NCBI GenBank assembly: GCA_031383745.1
Contig: JANMZX010000050.1
Location: 1 to 64,000 of the forward strand
Origin: CAISIP01 sp031383745
GTDB taxonomy: Bacteria; Pseudomonadota; Gammaproteobacteria; Burkholderiales; Burkholderiaceae_C
Length of the DNA: 64,000 nucleotides
Reading direction: 5' to 3'
A program made the translations under genes and the position numbers. How positions within the stretch are numbered: the stretch's first letter is position 1; the number at the start of each line of letters is the position of its first letter. This document shows, piece by piece, positions 35,052-45,577 of the stretch. The notes under the pieces are model-generated. The model was not told the origin of the DNA and made no database searches. It saw only the letters and a list, made by a program, of their open reading frames with translations.

Positions 35052-35615
35052 ATGCTCAACCAAATCATCACCCTGCTGCTGCAGGTCGTCGTCGGACTGG
35101 TCGCCGGAGCCTGCCTGTTGCGGCTGTACCTGCAACACCAGCGGATCGCGTTCTCTGCGCGCTCAGGCAATCCGGTGGGGCCTTTCATCTTTGCGCTGAC
35201 CGACTGGCTGGTGCTGCCCTTGCGCAAGGTCGCGCGCCCGGTCGGCCGGTGGGACAGCGCCAGCCTGGTTGGCGCCTACCTGCTGGAACTGTTTCTCTTC
35301 GGGTTGTTGTGGCTGCTCGGTGGTGCACATGGCAGCCCGGTCTGGCTGCTCCCGGCGGCCTTGCTCGGGCTGGCTCGGCTGGCGCTTTCGTGTGCCAGCG
35401 GGCTGGTGATCGTGTATGCCGTGTTGTCGTGGGTACAACAGGGCCAGTCCCCGCTGGGGGGGCTGGTGTCGCGGCTGGTTGAACCCTGGCTGGTGCCGAT
35501 CAGGCGGGTGCTGCCCCTGCTCGGCGGCATTGACCTGTCGCCGCTGGTGCTGCTACTGGTGTTGCAGGTCTTCGGGATCGTACTGGACCACCTGCCATCC
35601 AGCCTGTCGGGCTGA
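35052..35615 (+). CDS. yggT: YggT-family membrane protein
   Basis: The 187-residue protein has four to five hydrophobic helices in two YggT repeats, each ending in a basic motif: RKVARPVGRWD in the first and the family hallmark EPWLVPIRRVLP in the second. Members are integral membrane proteins linked to osmotic tolerance or cell-division genes; function not settled. It lies divergent from lysS and converges on accD with a 7-bp gap. Confidence 0.9.
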   Translation: MLNQIITLLLQVVVGLVAGACLLRLYLQHQRIAFSARSGNPVGPFIFALTDWLVLPLRKVARPVGRWDSASLVGAYLLELFLFGLLWLLGGAHGSPVWLLPAALLGLARLALSCASGLVIVYAVLSWVQQGQSPLGGLVSRLVEPWLVPIRRVLPLLGGIDLSPLVLLLVLQVFGIVLDHLPSSLSG

Positions 35616-35622
35616 ACGGCGC

Positions 35623-36498
35623 TCAGCCGACGACCGCGTCGGCTGGCTGGCGCAGCAGCATGGCCAGGGCACTGGCCACTGTTCTGCGCAGCTCGCGGCG
35701 GTCACTGACCATGTCGACCGCACCCTTTTCCTGCAGGAACTCAGCACGCTGAAAACCAGCTGGCAAGGTGACCCGCAGTGTGGACTCGATCACCCGGGGG
35801 CCGGCGAAGCAGATCAGGGCCTTGGGCTCGGCGATCACGATGTCGCCCATGAAGGCAAAACTCGCGCTGACGCCGCCCGTGGTCGGATCGGTCAGTATGC
35901 TGATGAACGGCAAGCCCTTCTTTGCCAGCCGGGTCAGCGAGGCGTTGGTTTTTGCCATCTGCATCAGGCTGAGCAGGCCTTCCTGCATGCGTGCGCCACC
36001 AGTGGCGGTGAAGCAGATGAACGGCAACTTCTGCTCGATGGCGGTTTCGACACCACGCACAAAACGTTCGCCTACGACCGAGCCCATGCTTCCGCCCATG
36101 AAGTCGAACTCGAAACACGCAACCACCACGCCGATGTTGTGGACCGCGCCTCCCATCACCACCAGAGCGTCGGTCTCTCCGGTGTTGTCCATCGCCTCCT
36201 TGAGCCGCTCGGGATACTTGCGACTGTCCTTGAACTTGAGTGCATCGACCGGCAGTACTTCCTGGCCGATTTCGAACCGCCCTTCGTTGTCCAGGAACAC
36301 GTCGAGGCGGGCGCGAGCGCTGATGCGGTGGTGGTGGCTGCAGGTCGGGCAGACGTTCTGGTTCTGCTCCAGATCGGTCTTGTACAGCACGGATTCGCAA
36401 CTGGGACACTTGATCCACAGCCCCTCCGGTATGGTGCGCCGATCGGCCGGGTCAGTATGCTGGATCTTTGGGGGCAAGAGCTTTTCGAGCCAACTCAT
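35623..36498 (-). CDS. accD: acetyl-CoA carboxylase carboxyltransferase subunit beta
   Basis: With AccA transfers the carboxyl group from biotin to acetyl-CoA, making malonyl-CoA for the fab genes of this window. The 291-residue protein has the four-cysteine zinc ribbon (C31, C34, C50, C53) and the crotonase-like core with GGSMGSVVGERF and TATGGARMQEG. Its start overlaps the trpA stop by 4 bp, the usual trpFBA-accD order. In many relatives folC follows accD; here the next gene is the convergent yggT. Confidence 0.97.
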   Translation of the reverse strand: MSWLEKLLPPKIQHTDPADRRTIPEGLWIKCPSCESVLYKTDLEQNQNVCPTCSHHHRISARARLDVFLDNEGRFEIGQEVLPVDALKFKDSRKYPERLKEAMDNTGETDALVVMGGAVHNIGVVVACFEFDFMGGSMGSVVGERFVRGVETAIEQKLPFICFTATGGARMQEGLLSLMQMAKTNASLTRLAKKGLPFISILTDPTTGGVSASFAFMGDIVIAEPKALICFAGPRVIESTLRVTLPAGFQRAEFLQEKGAVDMVSDRRELRRTVASALAMLLRQPADAVVG

Positions 36499-37358
36499 GG
36501 GGTCACTCCTGGTTTGGAAGTCGTGTGTTCCGCAGATTGCCGGTCGAGCGCCGCCCGGATGCTGGACAGGAACCCGGTCGCGACCGGGACCACCTGTTCG
36601 CGTGGCTGTGCATCGATCAACTGGATGATTTTGCTCCCGATGACTACGGCGTCCGCGACCTTCGCGATGGCGCAGGCAGATGCTGCGTCCCGGATGCCGA
36701 ATCCGACGCCCACCGGGATATGCACATGTCGGCGTATGCGAGGCAGCATCGATTCGACCGCGCCAATGTCGAGCGTGCCCGCACCCGTCACACCCTTGAG
36801 CGAGACGTAGTAGACATAACCCGACGCGACCTCTGCGACCTGTTGCATGCGACGATCGGTGCTGGTGGGGGCCAGCAGGAAGATCAGGTCCATGCCGTGC
36901 CGGCGCAATTCGGCGGCGATGCCGGTGCACTCCTCGGGAGGATAGTCCACCACCAGCAGACCATCGACCCCCGCCTGCGCGGCCGCCTGCACGAACGCGC
37001 TGCCCGGCGTGGCAGGGTGGTGGCGCTGGTCGTAGCGCTCGATCGGGTTGGCGTACCCCATCAGCACCACGGGTGTGGAGGTGTTGGTCTGCCTGAAGGT
37101 GCGCACCATCTCGAGCACCTGAACCAGACCGATACCGGCTGCAAGCGCCCTGTCACCGGCCTTCTGGATCACGGCGCCGTCGGCGCTGGGATCGGAAAAC
37201 GGCACCCCTAGTTCCAGGATGTCGGCGCCGGCCGCGACCATGCCATGCATCAGCGCGGGGGTGATATCGGCAAACGGAAAGCCTGCGGTGACATACGGTA
37301 TGAGCGCCGTGCGTCCGGCCGCCTTGAGCACTGCCAACGTGGCGGCAATTCGGCTCAT
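36495..37358 (-). CDS. trpA: tryptophan synthase alpha subunit
   Basis: Cleaves indole-3-glycerol phosphate to indole and glyceraldehyde 3-phosphate. The 287-residue TIM-barrel protein has the catalytic E49 and D60 in LELGVPFSDPSADG. The MSRIA start at 37358 overlaps the trpB stop (ATGA). Upstream in-frame codons lie inside trpB. Confidence 0.97.
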   Translation of the reverse strand: MSRIAATLAVLKAAGRTALIPYVTAGFPFADITPALMHGMVAAGADILELGVPFSDPSADGAVIQKAGDRALAAGIGLVQVLEMVRTFRQTNTSTPVVLMGYANPIERYDQRHHPATPGSAFVQAAAQAGVDGLLVVDYPPEECTGIAAELRRHGMDLIFLLAPTSTDRRMQQVAEVASGYVYYVSLKGVTGAGTLDIGAVESMLPRIRRHVHIPVGVGFGIRDAASACAIAKVADAVVIGSKIIQLIDAQPREQVVPVATGFLSSIRAALDRQSAEHTTSKPGVTP

Positions 37359-38650
37359 GCGCGTGCTCCCTTGGCCGGGGCCATCACCACCGCCCCTCCC
37401 TTGACGGCCTGACCCTGGCAACTCGGCCGGCAGTAGAAGTCGGCGTTGCTGAGGTCGGCCACCGTGCCGATGTCCTTGTCGCCGCGGCCCGACAGGTTGA
37501 CCAGGATGGATTGGTCGGGGCGCATGCCGCGCGCCATCTGCATGGCGTAGGCCACCGCATGGCTGGATTCGAGCGCCGGGATGATACCCTCGGTGCGGCA
37601 GAGGTAGTGGAACGCTTCTAGCGCCTGGGTGTCGGTGATGCCGACGTATTCCGCCCGCCCGATGTCCTTGAGGAACGCATGCTCCGGGCCGACGCCCGGG
37701 TAGTCCAGGCCCGCGCTGATGCTGTGGGTCTCGGTCACCTGGCCGTCGTCGTTTTGCAGAATGTAGGTCCGGTTTCCGTGCAGCACGCCCGGGCTTCCCC
37801 GCTGCAACGACGCCGAGTGTTTGCCGCTGTCGAGCCCTTCACCGGCCGCCTCGACGCCGATCAGGCGGGTGCTTGCGTGGCCGATGTAGGGATAGAAGAT
37901 CCCCATCGCATTGCTGCCGCCGCCCACACAGGCCATGACGACATCGGGCTGCGCGCTGTGGCAGCCCTGAGCGGCCAGCATCTCGGGCATCTGCACGATG
38001 CACTCCTTGCCGATCACGCTCTGGAAGTCGCGCACCATCATCGGGTAGGGATGGGGGCCGGCGACGGTGCCGATGATGTAGAAGGTGTTGTCGACATTGG
38101 CCACCCAATCGCGCATCGCCTCGTTGAGCGCGTCTTTCAACGTCCTGCTGCCGCTTTCGACCGGAACCACGGTCGCGCCGAGCAGTTTCATGCGGTACAC
38201 ATTGGGGCTTTGGCGCTTGACGTCCTCGCTGCCCATGTAGACCACGCATTCCAGCCCATAACGTGCGCAGATGGTGGCCGTGGCCACGCCGTGCTGGCCG
38301 GCGCCGGTTTCCGCGATCACGCGCGGTTTGCCCATCCGGCGCGCCAGCATGGCCTGTCCAATGGTGTTGTTGACCTTGTGGGCACCGGTGTGGTTCAGGT
38401 CCTCGCGTTTCAGAAAGATCTGCGCGCCCCCCTGTTCGCGGCTCATGCGTGCGGCATGGTAGACCGGTGACGGCCGTCCAACGAAGTGAGCGAGTTCGTA
38501 GGCGAACTCGGCCATGAACGCCGGGTCGTTCTGGTACTTGGCGTAGGCGTCCTGGAGTTCGAGGATCGCGTGGGTCAGCGTTTCGCTGATGAAGCTTCCG
38601 CCGTAGGTTCCGAAATGGCCTGAGGCATCAGGCTGCTGGTAAGGTGTCAT
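37355..38650 (-). CDS. trpB: tryptophan synthase beta subunit
   Basis: Pyridoxal-phosphate enzyme joining indole and serine. The 431-residue protein has the PLP lysine K92 in HTGAHKVNNT, the ETGAGQHGVA motif and the phosphate-binding GGGSNA. The start MTPYQQPD at 38650 lies inside the end of trpF, overlapping it by 23 bp. The C-terminus is about 25 residues longer than in E. coli and ends in an alanine/glycine-rich tail. Confidence 0.97.
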   Translation of the reverse strand: MTPYQQPDASGHFGTYGGSFISETLTHAILELQDAYAKYQNDPAFMAEFAYELAHFVGRPSPVYHAARMSREQGGAQIFLKREDLNHTGAHKVNNTIGQAMLARRMGKPRVIAETGAGQHGVATATICARYGLECVVYMGSEDVKRQSPNVYRMKLLGATVVPVESGSRTLKDALNEAMRDWVANVDNTFYIIGTVAGPHPYPMMVRDFQSVIGKECIVQMPEMLAAQGCHSAQPDVVMACVGGGSNAMGIFYPYIGHASTRLIGVEAAGEGLDSGKHSASLQRGSPGVLHGNRTYILQNDDGQVTETHSISAGLDYPGVGPEHAFLKDIGRAEYVGITDTQALEAFHYLCRTEGIIPALESSHAVAYAMQMARGMRPDQSILVNLSGRGDKDIGTVADLSNADFYCRPSCQGQAVKGGAVVMAPAKGARA

Positions 38651-39353
38651 GGTGGTTTCTTGCAAGCTGCTCGTCAGCTGCACGTACGGCAGCCACGAAT
38701 TGGTGGATCTTGTCGGCGTCCTTGATGCCCTTGGACATCTCGACGCCGGAACTGACATCGACAGCCAGCGTCTTACAACGCGGCCGGACTTGCAAGATGC
38801 CATCGGTCACGTTTGCAGGCGTGAGCCCACCACCTAAGACGAGGTGACAGTTGACGCTTGGAGGAAGCAGTGACCAATTGAATGTGCGGCCCCCGCCGCC
38901 ATAACCGTCGACGTGTGCGTCGAGCAATATGGCTTGGGCGCCTTGATAGATTTGCGCGTATTTTACGAGATCGAATTGCGCCCCCGAGTCACCCAGGGGA
39001 ATCCTGGCTGCGCGCAGGTAGGCCCGGGTCCCCCCCCCGGTCGCATCCAGGCAGTCCTGGGCCGATTCGTCTCCATGGAATTGCACCGTCGCCTGCGCGA
39101 GCAACGCGCACGCGGCCTGGACGATGGCAGGTACTTCGTTCACGAACAAGAGCACCGGGGACACGAAGGGGGGCAGGCGCCGCGCGAGTTCGACTGCGCG
39201 GCCGATCGGCACATGCCGCGGGCTCCCGGGGTAGAGCACGAAGCCGACCGCGTCGGCACCGGCGGCAATCGCGGCATCCACATCAACTTCACGCGTCAGA
39301 CCGCAGATCTTGATCCTGGTTCGTGGACGGGTCGGCGTTTGGGTATTGGTCAT
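38628..39353 (-). CDS. trpF: phosphoribosylanthranilate isomerase
   Basis: Amadori rearrangement in tryptophan synthesis. The 241-residue TIM-barrel protein has the catalytic cysteine C17 in IKICGLTR and the catalytic aspartate in ILLDAHVDGYGG, plus LGGGLTP. The loop at residues 106-108 (three glycines) is encoded by nine consecutive G, so the gene is intact only if that tract is nine (or a multiple of three different). Overlaps truA by 4 bp and trpB by 23 bp. Confidence 0.95.
   Translation of the reverse strand: MTNTQTPTRPRTRIKICGLTREVDVDAAIAAGADAVGFVLYPGSPRHVPIGRAVELARRLPPFVSPVLLFVNEVPAIVQAACALLAQATVQFHGDESAQDCLDATGGGTRAYLRAARIPLGDSGAQFDLVKYAQIYQGAQAILLDAHVDGYGGGGRTFNWSLLPPSVNCHLVLGGGLTPANVTDGILQVRPRCKTLAVDVSSGVEMSKGIKDADKIHQFVAAVRAADEQLARNHHDTLPAA
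39030..39038 (-). repeat. G9 homopolymer inside trpF
   Basis: Nine C on the plus strand (nine G in the coding strand) encode Gly106-Gly108 of TrpF. It is the longest homopolymer I noticed in the window. It is a site where replication slippage or a sequencing error would shift the frame. Confidence 0.9.
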
Positions 39354-40132
39354 GGCAGGCCATCATAAGCGTCGGTCCGCTCGGGCAGTCCCCAATGGGC
39401 CTCGTAGCGCGGTCCGAGAAAGTACAGCCCCTCGGGTGGGAACGTGGGGGCAGCGACGGCGCGGGAGCGGGCTTGGAGGACCTCTCCCATCCACCCGGGC
39501 GGGCGCTTGCCTTGCCCGACCGTGATCAGGCATCCCATGATGTTTCGCACCATGTGGTGCAGGAAGGCGCTGGCTTCGAATTCGAACCGCCAGTAGGCGC
39601 CCCGCCTGGAAATGTCGATGCGATGCAGGTTCTTGGTAGCCGAGAGCGCCTGGCAGGCGGCAGCCCGAAAGGAACTGAAGTCATGTTCACCCACCAGATG
39701 GGTGCAGGATTCCTCCATGGCACGGTGGTCCAGCGGGTGCATGACCCACCCGACACGCCCATGGTCGATCGACGGGCGCACGGCAGATTCGAGCACAACA
39801 TAGGTGTAGCGGCGGGAGCGGGCGGCAGCCCGGCAGTGGAATTGGGGAGGCACCTCGGTCGCCCACTGCACACCGATGTCGCGTGGCAGGAGGGCGTTGG
39901 TGCCGCGGACCCACGACACCAGCCGGCGGCGCGCGCCCGTGTCGAAATGCACCACCTGCATCAAGGCGTGCACGCCGGCGTCAGTGCGCCCGGCGCAGAC
40001 AGTGCTGATGCGTTCTGCCGCGAGGCGACCCAGGGCGGTCTCGACATGGTCCTGAACCGTCTGGCGGGAGCTTTGACTCTGCCAGCCCTGGTAAGCGCCG
40101 CCTTGGTAGCTGATGCCCAGCGCTAGCCTCAT
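39350..40132 (-). CDS. truA: tRNA pseudouridine(38-40) synthase
   Basis: Modifies uridines 38-40 of the tRNA anticodon arm. The 260-residue protein has the catalytic D51 in CAGRTDAGVHA and the C-terminal FLHHMVRNIMG motif. It sits between fimV (30 bp upstream) and trpF (4-bp overlap), an order common in Burkholderiales and Pseudomonas-type genomes. Confidence 0.96.
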   Translation of the reverse strand: MRLALGISYQGGAYQGWQSQSSRQTVQDHVETALGRLAAERISTVCAGRTDAGVHALMQVVHFDTGARRRLVSWVRGTNALLPRDIGVQWATEVPPQFHCRAAARSRRYTYVVLESAVRPSIDHGRVGWVMHPLDHRAMEESCTHLVGEHDFSSFRAAACQALSATKNLHRIDISRRGAYWRFEFEASAFLHHMVRNIMGCLITVGQGKRPPGWMGEVLQARSRAVAAPTFPPEGLYFLGPRYEAHWGLPERTDAYDGLP

Positions 40133-40162
40133 GCCGCGCCCCCGACATGCGACGGCAAGGTG

Positions 40163-42847
40163 TCAACCCAGGCTGCTGAGCGCGCGTTGGGCCTTGGCTT
40201 TCAGGTCTCCGGATGCCTCTGCGATGACTTCTTCGATCAGCGCGCGGGCGCCGTCGTCGTCGCCGATGGAGACAAACTCCTCGGCCAATGCGAGTTTCGT
40301 GGCCAGCGGGTCTTCCGGCTCGGCCGCTGGCTGGGGTGCCGTCGCGTCCTTGGCAGGTTCAAGTTCCAGCGAGAGCGTACCCAGGTCGAACTCCAGCATG
40401 CCGGAGTCGGCCGCGTCGGGTTGGTTCAGCGGGGCCTGACTGGCGGTCAGGGTATCGGGTGTGGTGGCGCCGAAATTCAGATCCGGCAAGGGCGCGTCCA
40501 CCGCGTTGAAAGGTGCCATTGCCGAAGTCGTGGTCTGCAGTGGGACCGGGTTGGTCGAGCCGAAACTCACCTCTGCCTGCTGGCGAAACTCCTCTGTCTC
40601 GCTGGACGACAGGGCCACCGTGTCATTGGCGCGATCGAGGCCGGGCAAGTCCACCTCGACCGGCAGGGGCGATGCGGCGCTGCCATCGCGTCCAGGCAAG
40701 GCTTCGGTGGTCATGCCAAAGTCCATGTCCAGCGGTGCTGGGGCGGAGGGGACGGCGTTGAGTGCGATAGTCGGCTCGATCTGGGTGGGCCGTGCCTCGA
40801 CAATCGCGCTGGGTGCGGCGTCGTCGAGCGAAAAATCCAGGTCCAGGTCCAGGTCGACCGATGCGGGGGCTGCGACGACCCCGACCGGCACCGTGATCTT
40901 CTGGGTTGCGGCACTCGCGGAGGCCAGACTGGGGAAATCACGCGGCACTGCCGTCGGAACCTGGCTTTGGGGAGATGGTTGGCCGCCGGGCTTGTACAAG
41001 GGGTTGCTGGGGTCGATCAATTGGCCCTGTTCGCAGATCTTGGCCCACTCCGGGCTCTGTCCGCCAGCCAGCTTGTAGGCCTCGCAGGCCATGTTCTCGA
41101 ACGCCATCGTGTCGCGCCGCTTGGCATAGATGTCGAGCAGCTTCTGGTGCACGGCAATGCGCCCGGCATGCGTGCGCAGCGCTTCCTTGAGGATTTCCTC
41201 GGCCTGCAGATCGCGGCCATAGGCCAGGTAGACGTCTGCTTCGGCGACCGGATCGACATCGTCCGCGGCGTCGAGTTGGCTCGGGGAGTAGACCATGGAC
41301 GAACCGGTCGCCGCGCCGTCGTTGGTATCGACCCGCTGGCCGCCACTGGCGCCGAAGAACGAGTCTGGTTGAAGCCGGCTTTCGAGGAACGCACTGTCGA
41401 CTTCGGCAATTTTCTTGCGCTGACGCGACCGGTAGATGCCCAGCCCCGCCATCAATGCGACCAAGGCACCTGCTCCGATGCCGTATAGGGGATTCTGGAG
41501 CAGACTGTCGACCAAACCTGGTTCCTCCACCGGCTTCGGGGCAGGTTTCGGAACTGCCGCGGGCGGGGGTGGGGCGCTGGCGACAACGGCTACCGGTGGT
41601 ACAGCGGCCGGTTGCGAAACGGCTGCCGCCACTGGCACCGCAGCGGGCGCACTGGCGACCGGTGCCGGCGCCGCCACCGGCACAGGGGTCGGAACGGGAA
41701 CGGGCACAGCCACCACCGGCGCTTTAGGCGCTGCAGCTGACGCCGCCGCGGAGCCTGCGGCGATCGCGTTCAGGTCCTTGATGTTCTTCGCCAGCTCTGC
41801 AGTGCGCTTGGCGGCGTCCTGCGCCATCTTGTCTTGCGCCACTTTTTCTTCAGCGGCTTTGGCCTGCAAGGCGCCCTTGGACAGTTTCAGTTTGTCTGCC
41901 GCCGCAACGGCGGCCTTCTTGTCGTCCACCTGCGCCTGCAACCCGCCACTGGCTTTGCGGTCTGGCGCCGCGACCGGCACGCTGGGTGCATTGGTTGCGA
42001 GTTTGCCCCGGAAATCATTGAAGTCGCGACTTTGGGCGATCACGGTTTGCGCCGCCTCTCCGGCGGGCATGGCCCGCGCTTGCTCTTCGGTCGGAATCGT
42101 CAGCACGGACCCGGCCTTCAAGCGGTTCAGGTTTCCGCCAACAAACGCGTCGGCGTTGGTTCGGAGCAAGGCAACCAGCATCTGGTCCAGCGACACCTGG
42201 GCGGGCTTCGTTGCCGCTGCGATGCGGCTGGCTGTGTCTCCCGCCTTGACCGTGACCTTGTTGTCTCCGTCGGCGCGTGGCGCGGGCGCCGCCGCAACTG
42301 CCGGCGCCGCTGCTGGCTTGCGTGGCGCCGCTGCGGCAACTGGCCGCGCTGGAGCGGGTGCCACCGCGACAGCGGGCGCCTGCACCGCGGGTGCCGGGAT
42401 TGTCGCCGGCAGCGGTGCGGCCGCGACCGACGGGCGCAGACTCGGCGGGTCCAGCAGCATCGTGTAATCCCGCACGATGCGACCGCTGGCCCAACTGGCT
42501 TCGAGGATCAGGTCGACAAACGGCTCGGTCACGATCCGGTCACTGCTCACCCGGATAAAGGCCCGTCCATCGGCCCGGCGCTGCAGCGAAATCTGCGCCC
42601 CCGCCAGCACCGGGTTGTAGTCAAGGCCCGCGGCACGGAACGCTTCTGGCAACGCAACCGAAGCCCTGAGGCTCGCGGCTTCCTCGGCGTTGATATCAGG
42701 TACGTCGATTTCTGCGCGCAACGGTTCGCCCAAGGCCGATTGCACGGTGATTCGGCCAAGCGCCAGCGCGCTCGCATTCGACCCGGACAACCCAAAAAGG
42801 GCCGCAACCAGTGAAGCGACGGCAGTCTTGCGCCAGCGATGTGACAT
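40163..42847 (-). CDS. fimV: FimV/HubP-type pole-organising protein
   Basis: Large inner-membrane protein that organises the cell pole and supports type IV pilus assembly or twitching in Pseudomonas and relatives. The 894-residue product has a signal sequence (about 1-33), the FimV N-terminal domain (LGRITVQSALGEPLRAEIDV), a LysM peptidoglycan-binding domain (about 205-270), an alanine/proline-rich linker with a short coiled coil, one membrane helix at about 455-475, a TPR-like cytoplasmic region (about 525-620), a long acidic disordered stretch, and the conserved FimV C-terminal domain (last 50 residues). The start at 42847 is set by the signal peptide; the ribosome-binding site is weak, with GGAGG too far upstream. 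Confidence 0.93.
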   Translation of the reverse strand: MSHRWRKTAVASLVAALFGLSGSNASALALGRITVQSALGEPLRAEIDVPDINAEEAASLRASVALPEAFRAAGLDYNPVLAGAQISLQRRADGRAFIRVSSDRIVTEPFVDLILEASWASGRIVRDYTMLLDPPSLRPSVAAAPLPATIPAPAVQAPAVAVAPAPARPVAAAAPRKPAAAPAVAAAPAPRADGDNKVTVKAGDTASRIAAATKPAQVSLDQMLVALLRTNADAFVGGNLNRLKAGSVLTIPTEEQARAMPAGEAAQTVIAQSRDFNDFRGKLATNAPSVPVAAPDRKASGGLQAQVDDKKAAVAAADKLKLSKGALQAKAAEEKVAQDKMAQDAAKRTAELAKNIKDLNAIAAGSAAASAAAPKAPVVAVPVPVPTPVPVAAPAPVASAPAAVPVAAAVSQPAAVPPVAVVASAPPPPAAVPKPAPKPVEEPGLVDSLLQNPLYGIGAGALVALMAGLGIYRSRQRKKIAEVDSAFLESRLQPDSFFGASGGQRVDTNDGAATGSSMVYSPSQLDAADDVDPVAEADVYLAYGRDLQAEEILKEALRTHAGRIAVHQKLLDIYAKRRDTMAFENMACEAYKLAGGQSPEWAKICEQGQLIDPSNPLYKPGGQPSPQSQVPTAVPRDFPSLASASAATQKITVPVGVVAAPASVDLDLDLDFSLDDAAPSAIVEARPTQIEPTIALNAVPSAPAPLDMDFGMTTEALPGRDGSAASPLPVEVDLPGLDRANDTVALSSSETEEFRQQAEVSFGSTNPVPLQTTTSAMAPFNAVDAPLPDLNFGATTPDTLTASQAPLNQPDAADSGMLEFDLGTLSLELEPAKDATAPQPAAEPEDPLATKLALAEEFVSIGDDDGARALIEEVIAEASGDLKAKAQRALSSLG

Positions 42848-42949
42848 AGATATCAATTTAGTAGCCTCCGATGCTCGGGCAACCCACATCCGTTGCAAAT
42901 TCAATGCAAATAGTGGGACAGACGCCGCGACACTCTAACCTTGAAAAGG

Positions 42950-42978
42950 ACCATAACATCAATGTCTTAGGCTGACAA
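42950..42978 (-). promoter_or_regulatory. candidate sigma-70 promoter for fimV
   Basis: On the minus strand TTGTCA (42973-42978) and TATGGT (42950-42955) are separated by 17 bp. The start would be near 42943, giving a leader of about 95 nt before fimV. The region between asd and fimV (255 bp) shows no gene. Confidence 0.4.
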
Positions 42979-43102
42979 GCTGAGAAGATGCTGAACACAG
43001 CCCGGCGCGCGGGCGTGCAGGTGTCACGCACCAGTCCTGTTGTCAAACGGCAACGGGTCACCGCAGCCAGGCTGCACTGCAGCCCGTGTGGCGACGCCGC
43101 CT

Positions 43103-44239
43103 TCAGGCTTCCAGCAGTATGCGCAACATGCGCCGCAGAGGCTCGGCCGCACCCCATAACAACTGGTCGCCAATGGTAAAAGCGCCCAGATAGGCAGGTC
43201 CCATGGCGAGTTTCCGGATGCGACCTACGGGAATACCCAGGGTGCCGGTGACCGCCACAGGCGTGAGACCGGCCAGCGTGGCGTCCCGGTCGTTGGGGAC
43301 AACCCTGACCCAGGGATTGTCCGCCGCGATCATGGCTTCGATGTCCGGGGTAGGGACATCCTTTTTCAACTTGAAGGTCAGTGCCTGGCTGTGACAACGC
43401 ATGGCGCCGACGCGCACGCAGAACCCGTCGACTGGCACTGCTGGCGTGCCAAAACCGTCGCCCTGACCCAGGATCTTGTTCGTTTCGGCGCCGGCTTTCC
43501 ACTCTTCGCGGCTGACACCATTGCCGAGATCCTTGTCGATCCAGGGAATCAGGTTGCCACCCAGCGGAACGCCAAAGTTGGTGGTTTCACTGGCCGACAT
43601 GGATTGCTGGCGCGCAAGCACCTTGCGATCGATTTCCAGGATCGCCGACTGCGGGTCATCCAGCAAGCCGCGAACTTCTGCGTTGAGCGTGCCGAATTGC
43701 GTCAACAACTCGCGCATGTGCTGGGCACCCCCGCCGGACGCCGCCTGGTAGGTCATGCTGGTCATCCATTCGACCAGGCCAGCCTTGTACAGCGCGCCAA
43801 CCCCCATCAACATGCAACTGACAGTGCAATTGCCGCCGATCCAGTTGCGATTGCCATTGACCAGGGCGTTCCTGATCACCGGCAGATTCACCGGATCCAG
43901 GATGATGACCGCGTCCGATTGCATCCGCAGCGTCGACGCGGCGTCGATCCAATGACCGGCCCACCCGGCAGCCCGAAGTTTCGGGAAGACGTCGCTGGTG
44001 TAGTCGCCGCCCTGGGCTGTGATGATGATGTCGCACTTCCTGAGTGCGTCGATGTTGCGGCCGTCCTGGAGCATTGCGCCTGGACCTGCAACCGACGGCG
44101 CCGCGCCGCCGGCATTGGATGTGGAGAAGAACACCGGTTCGATCAGGCTGAAGTCACCCTCGGTCCGCATGCGGTCCATCAAAACGGAGCCGACCATGCC
44201 GCGCCATCCGACCATCCCCACTATGTTGCCCGTCTTCAT
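43103..44239 (-). CDS. asd: aspartate-semialdehyde dehydrogenase
   Basis: Reduces aspartyl phosphate to the semialdehyde for lysine, threonine, methionine and cell-wall diaminopimelate synthesis. The 378-residue protein is of the long gram-negative Asd type with GMVGWRGMVGSVL for NADP, the catalytic C138 in GGNCTVSCMLMG and the histidine of GAMRCHSQALT. The AAAGGGG ribosome-binding site overlaps a 14-bp palindrome upstream. It lies between leuB and fimV, as in Pseudomonas and Burkholderiales. Confidence 0.97.
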   Translation of the reverse strand: MKTGNIVGMVGWRGMVGSVLMDRMRTEGDFSLIEPVFFSTSNAGGAAPSVAGPGAMLQDGRNIDALRKCDIIITAQGGDYTSDVFPKLRAAGWAGHWIDAASTLRMQSDAVIILDPVNLPVIRNALVNGNRNWIGGNCTVSCMLMGVGALYKAGLVEWMTSMTYQAASGGGAQHMRELLTQFGTLNAEVRGLLDDPQSAILEIDRKVLARQQSMSASETTNFGVPLGGNLIPWIDKDLGNGVSREEWKAGAETNKILGQGDGFGTPAVPVDGFCVRVGAMRCHSQALTFKLKKDVPTPDIEAMIAADNPWVRVVPNDRDATLAGLTPVAVTGTLGIPVGRIRKLAMGPAYLGAFTIGDQLLWGAAEPLRRMLRILLEA

Positions 44240-44250
44240 TGCAGAACCCC

Positions 44251-44264
44251 TTTCAAATTTGAAA
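44251..44264. promoter_or_regulatory. 14-bp perfect palindrome just upstream of asd
   Basis: TTTCAAATTTGAAA lies 12 bp before the asd start codon and touches its ribosome-binding site. It could be a regulator site or a chance AT-rich palindrome. The remaining 200-bp gap to leuB has two short GC hairpins (44353-44372 and 44382-44397) without T-tracts. Confidence 0.35.
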
Positions 44265-44439
44265 TCAACAGAATTTCAGATTCCCGGCTCGTCTGGCCGG
44301 GTGGGGCGCGACGAACCGGGCTGTGTCAGCCTTTAATGGTTGTCGAATTGGTGCAGCGACCGCAATCGCTGCCATCCCACACCGCATTGGGGTGCGGGGA
44401 GGCTAGCCGGATGGGCATGTGCTGGTGCATGGCCCGATT

Positions 44440-45522
<1,083 letters not shown>

Positions 45523-45577
45523 GGTGTCGAGGATGGCGTTGGGGTGGACATGGCCAGGCGTTTCGCCACCCTGGCAC

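Noticed and set aside
44353..44397. Two adjacent hairpins after leuB as an intrinsic terminator
   Set aside because: Stems are short (7 and 5 bp) and neither is followed by a T-tract on the leuB strand.
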